This document shows positions 24,801 to 25,763 of a stretch of 25,763 nt of DNA, piece after piece; position 1 is the stretch's first letter; the number at the start of each line of letters is the position of its first letter. The stretch is taken from the IMG/VR virus record IMGVR_UViG_3300043426_000040, positions 1 through 25,763 of that record; one strand, 5' to 3'. The DNA is from a virus. The notes under the pieces are model-generated. The model searched no databases and was not told the DNA's origin. It saw nothing but the letters and a program-made list of their open reading frames with translations. The translations under genes and the position numbers were made by a program.

Positions 24801-25763
24801 GCTTTATTGTTGGATGCGGCCTTTGATCGAGACATTGCAAAACTTAATACACTCTTAGAGTACGCATATGTAAACCAATATGGTTTAGAAGGTGGTGAGT
24901 ATAAAATTGTTGAATCAGATATCAAACGTATTGAAGAGAAGCTAGTAGAGGTTAGAGCTAAACGTGAAGAGGCTATTAAACAGTTAGTTCCACAAGCTGT
25001 ACAGTTAGATAGTATCTTTGGTGTGGTAGGTGCAAAAGGTATTTATCAAGATGCTCCAGTTGCAGAAGTAACTAAGGTTGCAGAAGAAAAGATTGAGACT
25101 GGTGTAGATAAGAATACAACTCAGCTCTATCTAAGCAATGTACCTAAAGACACTCCTATAAACATCAAAGTACTCAACTTTGCTATTGCACATGACACTA
25201 ACAAAACTAAGGATGTGAATCCTAACCTAGCTACTGTACTTAGTGGGCAGATGTACAATCTAGTTAAGCAAGCTTTACCTGAGCAGTTAGAAGTACGTGT
25301 ATTACACGCTACCGATCCTAGAGCTTTGGAGCACTGGAGTAAGGGTAGATATGGTTGGTTTAATTCTAATGTTGATGGTAAGCCAGTTATCTATCTAACT
25401 GCAGATGCTAACGGTAACTTTATTCCTGCTATTGCTATCCATGAATTGATGCACGCAGTTACTTTCCTAGCACTGGAGAAGAATGATACTCCTGCAGCTA
25501 AAGAGATTACTGCATTACGTGAACAGTTTGTGAAGTTCTTAGCTAATCAAGGCATTACTCCAACAGACGGGGTAGCTTATGCAATTAAGAATAATCATGA
25601 GTTTGTATCTACTGTCTTTGAACGTCCTGAAGTAGCAATGCTACTTAATCAGATGAAAGTTAAAGCTACACGCAAACGTGGACTAGAAGACTTCGTTAAA
25701 GCGACCTCTAAGCTTATCTCTCAAGCTTTTGGTTTAAAACCTGTTGAGTTAGAGTCAGGTGAG
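15822..25763 (+). CDS. Giant virion-packaged RNA polymerase with metallopeptidase-like modules (partial)
   Basis: The frame runs from ATG 15822 to the window edge without a stop: 3,314 codons, 3' end missing. It is an N4-type virion RNA polymerase, packaged in the head and injected to transcribe early genes. The single-subunit polymerase core has motif A at D2518 (VDGVTNG), motif B at R2618 and K2622 with F2630-S2631 (RKGTKTITTVINFSSG), and motif C at H2901-D2902 (NIHDALTAI) preceded by GVHSTDAG. The R-to-K distance (4), K-to-aromatic (8) and K-to-D (280; 281 in N4) fit the N4 enzyme. A diverged T/DxxGR motif is at about 2339-2343 (QNQQR). Other modules: a glycine/alanine-rich amphipathic region typical of injected proteins (about 280-470); a GQGSAQSST-type phage domain (974-1077); and HExxH motifs at 1225-1229, 1794-1798 and 3207-3211. 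The polymerase call is firm; the peptidase calls are moderate. AAAGG at 15809-15813 fixes the start. Confidence 0.92.
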   Translation, partial: MAGYKDDQVQNAFARIAQELSKKQQPKVTPYEETIGARSQVNTQDYAPRVNATELLQQYADYGDQFDNRNIGSKALNVGRRTAGAFGELFEQASGAIVNGIGAANTIGLDKNAETAFYKLQDQKNNPKYQEELAVLDDPAKAVALGGYLDLREATERKAYLTNRLQQNQLTPEEQALLYNPDGSETEAKQRLNWSNAAEDYGKRVTGDREKGIAGSFNARNWYDHTGEKAYQAHKKYNGTSPKETALAQREARDAYDQGDYFGWATKHLGTFAKSAKESANALSENPAYLLEEAAAMTPYLLPYTRMPAIVVDATRVQNDSYDAFVDRELRAPTAGESLGILGMTAVYTAANYAESVIAAGVLKGKSLSSSLGLKSSSVPSAIEKTAIDKIRNAAVVQSAGQLGRSALAEGVTEAVQQQIEVNWGSLNNTLDSAAMGEAFTMGAAITGAIGTPAATANAVLGTGLQAKAALAERNLNKAKEDSPEIDQSIPTEDFASPSSPNFNPKAATVRMTQEASQAETPEAKQEIKAKQEEVLRASASRLDILENIIESLGDVEGTRTGVEEFRAQVQSAKDTDPSNPQVAQLEEALANADAVMAEIDANANDPEYADRVKKEYSGLINQLNKATEIRNNSEALADDLSNNPTTIPSKILGAPSSYTAAELAKASKDVKYAEADREVLRTLSEARQAYDDTQSIKRVSKDIINGSDYSKPIMSYMDDMSKAVASGNTRMQEVTSKMLDRFAKSHQSKADTITQAWEAAKAAPGTVVQVARVAGENKWFINTGDTIENTRENGALNIKYNPGGYGHSESLVSAISMESNLINKVKASVDALAARSTNDTSDPMERMQQMADSLDTSNGVDLEAQQLADEGRQQQAQANQAKGKSTPQNTPVNPDENIWEGIDESSLQLEPVDLDSIKPDLSNTEIQFDDSGVGSVVPTTTQPSGTTPETKGVVLTGKSSYLAKHQAKADKATKFIGQGSAQSSTAQYAKDFGESANTGTYTSDDVVFVSAESNREDRIPFDKAELHKAIEAGAIIITDDAHNRKRTDNVGVREVAAELALKGYEEVSPGEWKPKKKSNAPVVNTPKKGEEEDSEETTKLEYLTVPTELLNTSFSLHDPELKDLIFKIKGKKENTGDLNYLDELYDFLVEAADGNAGIHVFTDVESIPFDYVKVLANSERYSNGHTTFHIRIPELGDIPMIYIDLRDGGELISRTSSPQEAFAHEIHHTVTMQNLDSSSEIQDEINNVLKPRLVDHIEQNRERLEKEDPRTLSRLEYMLINNAEFITVGTTEYGAIQELKKISVPVDRSKAKTSMFKRLVQLIGKTVGMPNEVTNVYEKLLDQTAQLKEQAYVENQGELSNLNANADTTPVVNTPKMVRKVNDKGDIQFTGLTSPQYRELKPLTIKFNKQDDGSYISSSKVIELNGVTTDNPDATIKEWLDKGELFEIDATNPQTYNKYFIRDPKTSVLTPNGKSVVDYHKVEDSITYLMDDGLVLKQTDPTTIKIMLDQVLDGIAFDLDLTVKFTTKGIANKEESHAPFLRLTTVQFKELEKQKQLTLESLAKIVHPDRSYESLVIERAKAFIKDRNIKILTDKPNKSDTLVFDTSVDGWTKVGDNFHINPYASWKNNRDKHSLFTQVQNSILATMGSDPRVTAAYVPATFEGSTPEVDALLAAIRGDKKPIKKETPDDNLPTQEVRKFDGIEYIVDSTIPTMARTDKNNNITLNPRDAENSKEFWDYFGGVVQEDAPVRTKQASQQKKLVLAKLGVYGYSLDYLKQQLNTPRKLNEFLLRHEQSHIDNNDRAVYYSNGESLLTDDKVAIETRATLNALTAMGIEPKYEGNIDESFVSTSETPYEIYDIPLNENELKDMFGGLDTTTEYVPDFGTTVAANKEAQALREANKDLPLAEHDLVREAVNIVPTLLRDMPKSVTARLRSKEVKSGYNTAYTEILKDHLEKTVPNHTDQQHEAMKVLGGMFYNFSNITTGIYSNTTFLEDAGLETFNNFANYLVDLDAQVTAANDAKVDQLLPQVEDAITIAAFSWIMENGSTLMRMDNLPKAFGIEGNDLTVPYHIYDMLKAVGSAKPTAAETIGNKVIDMLGFKFTSDVADTRKSKLAVALGQLAVHRMTMAGYVEENTIEPAAVREIVRSIKEHNNQDIDEAELKAINQYTFINLPHSTKTFEPTGLSAKVLNETKGSESVLTKAFGVAPRVKPIRTSKPKAEKLVTQKTTDRLGTQIPSAQVEALSNAHTYKWGINKALNKLHTALGETDALKALRDRMYGKLTEAEINKKQAMKRDGIKANNQSIEREIQIYEASVDTLAKSRFGLDNDFYLEQEVQNQQRSHMANDLNPVASKLHRGLVELKEHRVKFPMTSVERDGIKAFFKTGNTEALLDSQTNTITPLGEFIQTVALLTEDLMPEGVSTTADKTQILNYAPQYLEWALRGDGTGTEVLIILEKMINGDNVPVEQVEKVVAAVNKAGMKAQSLKALVNLISFKNAFTSNKDTAFEVDISLEVDGVTNGPFLTQVLMNTLAAGMYGAGGMYKESDGITNVPQYKDLGNADMYEYNITHLRNAIALAPAKAGRVAYAKNSDVPAESITREVLQAVQVLHPKMLERKGTKTITTVINFSSGNPATAAGIIGDIKDSILSGLEKYSSESVDSVSRKLFIEKLNYLLKRGGLKADEHVKDDADLLNLVLTPQQDKAISKALEEPLMHVVSEFIKEAYPEYIKARDDITSAGQLAVGLFKPVYDAEVAKRTEALPEDVKKVEGLSKEAHEQILVDLRKDMPTFKSYLAGKSTNTEESSLPLVKIASKRSDQARDKSEFYIFGARKVNSLGLNNEDGSFKPSSSSKYTYHVTQQAKTYEIVPAGVANNPKGVHSTDAGIAHTQLGNWVTMNIHDALTAIVGKGRQFAKELNKVTTDALIEVDFNSNMITGSLKPLVAFLGLDSKAQLASKAELQKAAQSINKSHANDVYDAKGNLAPNSSIGDAVALLLDAAFDRDIAKLNTLLEYAYVNQYGLEGGEYKIVESDIKRIEEKLVEVRAKREEAIKQLVPQAVQLDSIFGVVGAKGIYQDAPVAEVTKVAEEKIETGVDKNTTQLYLSNVPKDTPINIKVLNFAIAHDTNKTKDVNPNLATVLSGQMYNLVKQALPEQLEVRVLHATDPRALEHWSKGRYGWFNSNVDGKPVIYLTADANGNFIPAIAIHELMHAVTFLALEKNDTPAAKEITALREQFVKFLANQGITPTDGVAYAIKNNHEFVSTVFERPEVAMLLNQMKVKATRKRGLEDFVKATSKLISQAFGLKPVELESGE
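19063..19085 (+). repeat. Direct repeat, left copy, inside the polymerase gene
   Basis: This 23-base sequence (starts CTCCTGTAGTAAATAC) recurs at 19930-19952 with one difference (AAT versus AAC, synonymous). Both copies are in frame and encode PVVNTPK linkers. The copies are 867 bases apart, exactly 289 codons, and enclose the module with the first HExxH motif. Confidence 0.75.
19930..19952 (+). repeat. Direct repeat, right copy, inside the polymerase gene
   Basis: The right-hand copy of the 23-base direct repeat (22 of 23 identical to 19063-19085), again encoding PVVNTPK in a low-complexity linker. It marks the C-terminal boundary of the first metallopeptidase-like module. Confidence 0.75.

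Overview
This window is part of a lytic tailed-phage genome: the packaging, head and ejection-protein block of an N4-like podovirus (family Schitoviridae). The diagnosis rests on gene order and on one decisive protein. From left to right on the + strand I read terminase small subunit, terminase large subunit, head-tail adaptor, portal, a small helical protein, a scaffold-like protein, major capsid protein, an N4 gp55-like protein, an N4 gp54-like coiled-coil protein, three internal virion proteins, and then a giant open frame that runs off the right edge. That frame carries the complete set of catalytic motifs of a single-subunit T7/N4-type RNA polymerase, with the same residue spacing in motifs B and C as the N4 virion RNA polymerase. 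DNA is AT-rich, genes are packed tightly with overlapping stops and starts, and I see no tRNA, rRNA, CRISPR or insertion sequence. The host cannot be told from the sequence.

Layout: 1-767 is a minus-strand cassette of very small genes joined by shared TAATG stop/start pentamers; two of them are clear paralogs. 768-843 is a divergent intergenic gap. 844-3838 is packaging (TerS, TerL) and the adaptor. 3839-3962 is a gap with a GC hairpin and a -10-like box. 3963-8879 is portal, small protein, scaffold and capsid, closed by a hairpin terminator. 8947-10641 holds two more N4-type virion proteins, followed by a strong terminator. 10701-15716 holds a membrane-spanning ejection protein, a small internal protein and a large virion protein with a lytic transglycosylase domain, followed by a third hairpin. 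15822 to the edge is the giant virion RNA polymerase.

How it works together: TerS/TerL pump DNA through the portal into a shell built from the capsid protein on the scaffold. The proteins from 10701 onward are expected to be packaged inside the head and injected with the DNA: the transglycosylase to open peptidoglycan, the membrane protein to cross the envelope, and the polymerase to transcribe early genes on arrival.

The most unusual content is in the giant polymerase protein. (i) The tyrosine that controls ribose selection in T7 RNA polymerase (Y639; Y678 of N4 mini-vRNAP) is phenylalanine here. (ii) The polymerase core lies about 960 residues further from the N-terminus than in N4. (iii) Three separate HExxH metallopeptidase-like motifs surround it, the first inside a 289-codon segment bounded by near-identical 23-nt direct repeats. 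Family assignments are from memory of the families; no database search was possible.
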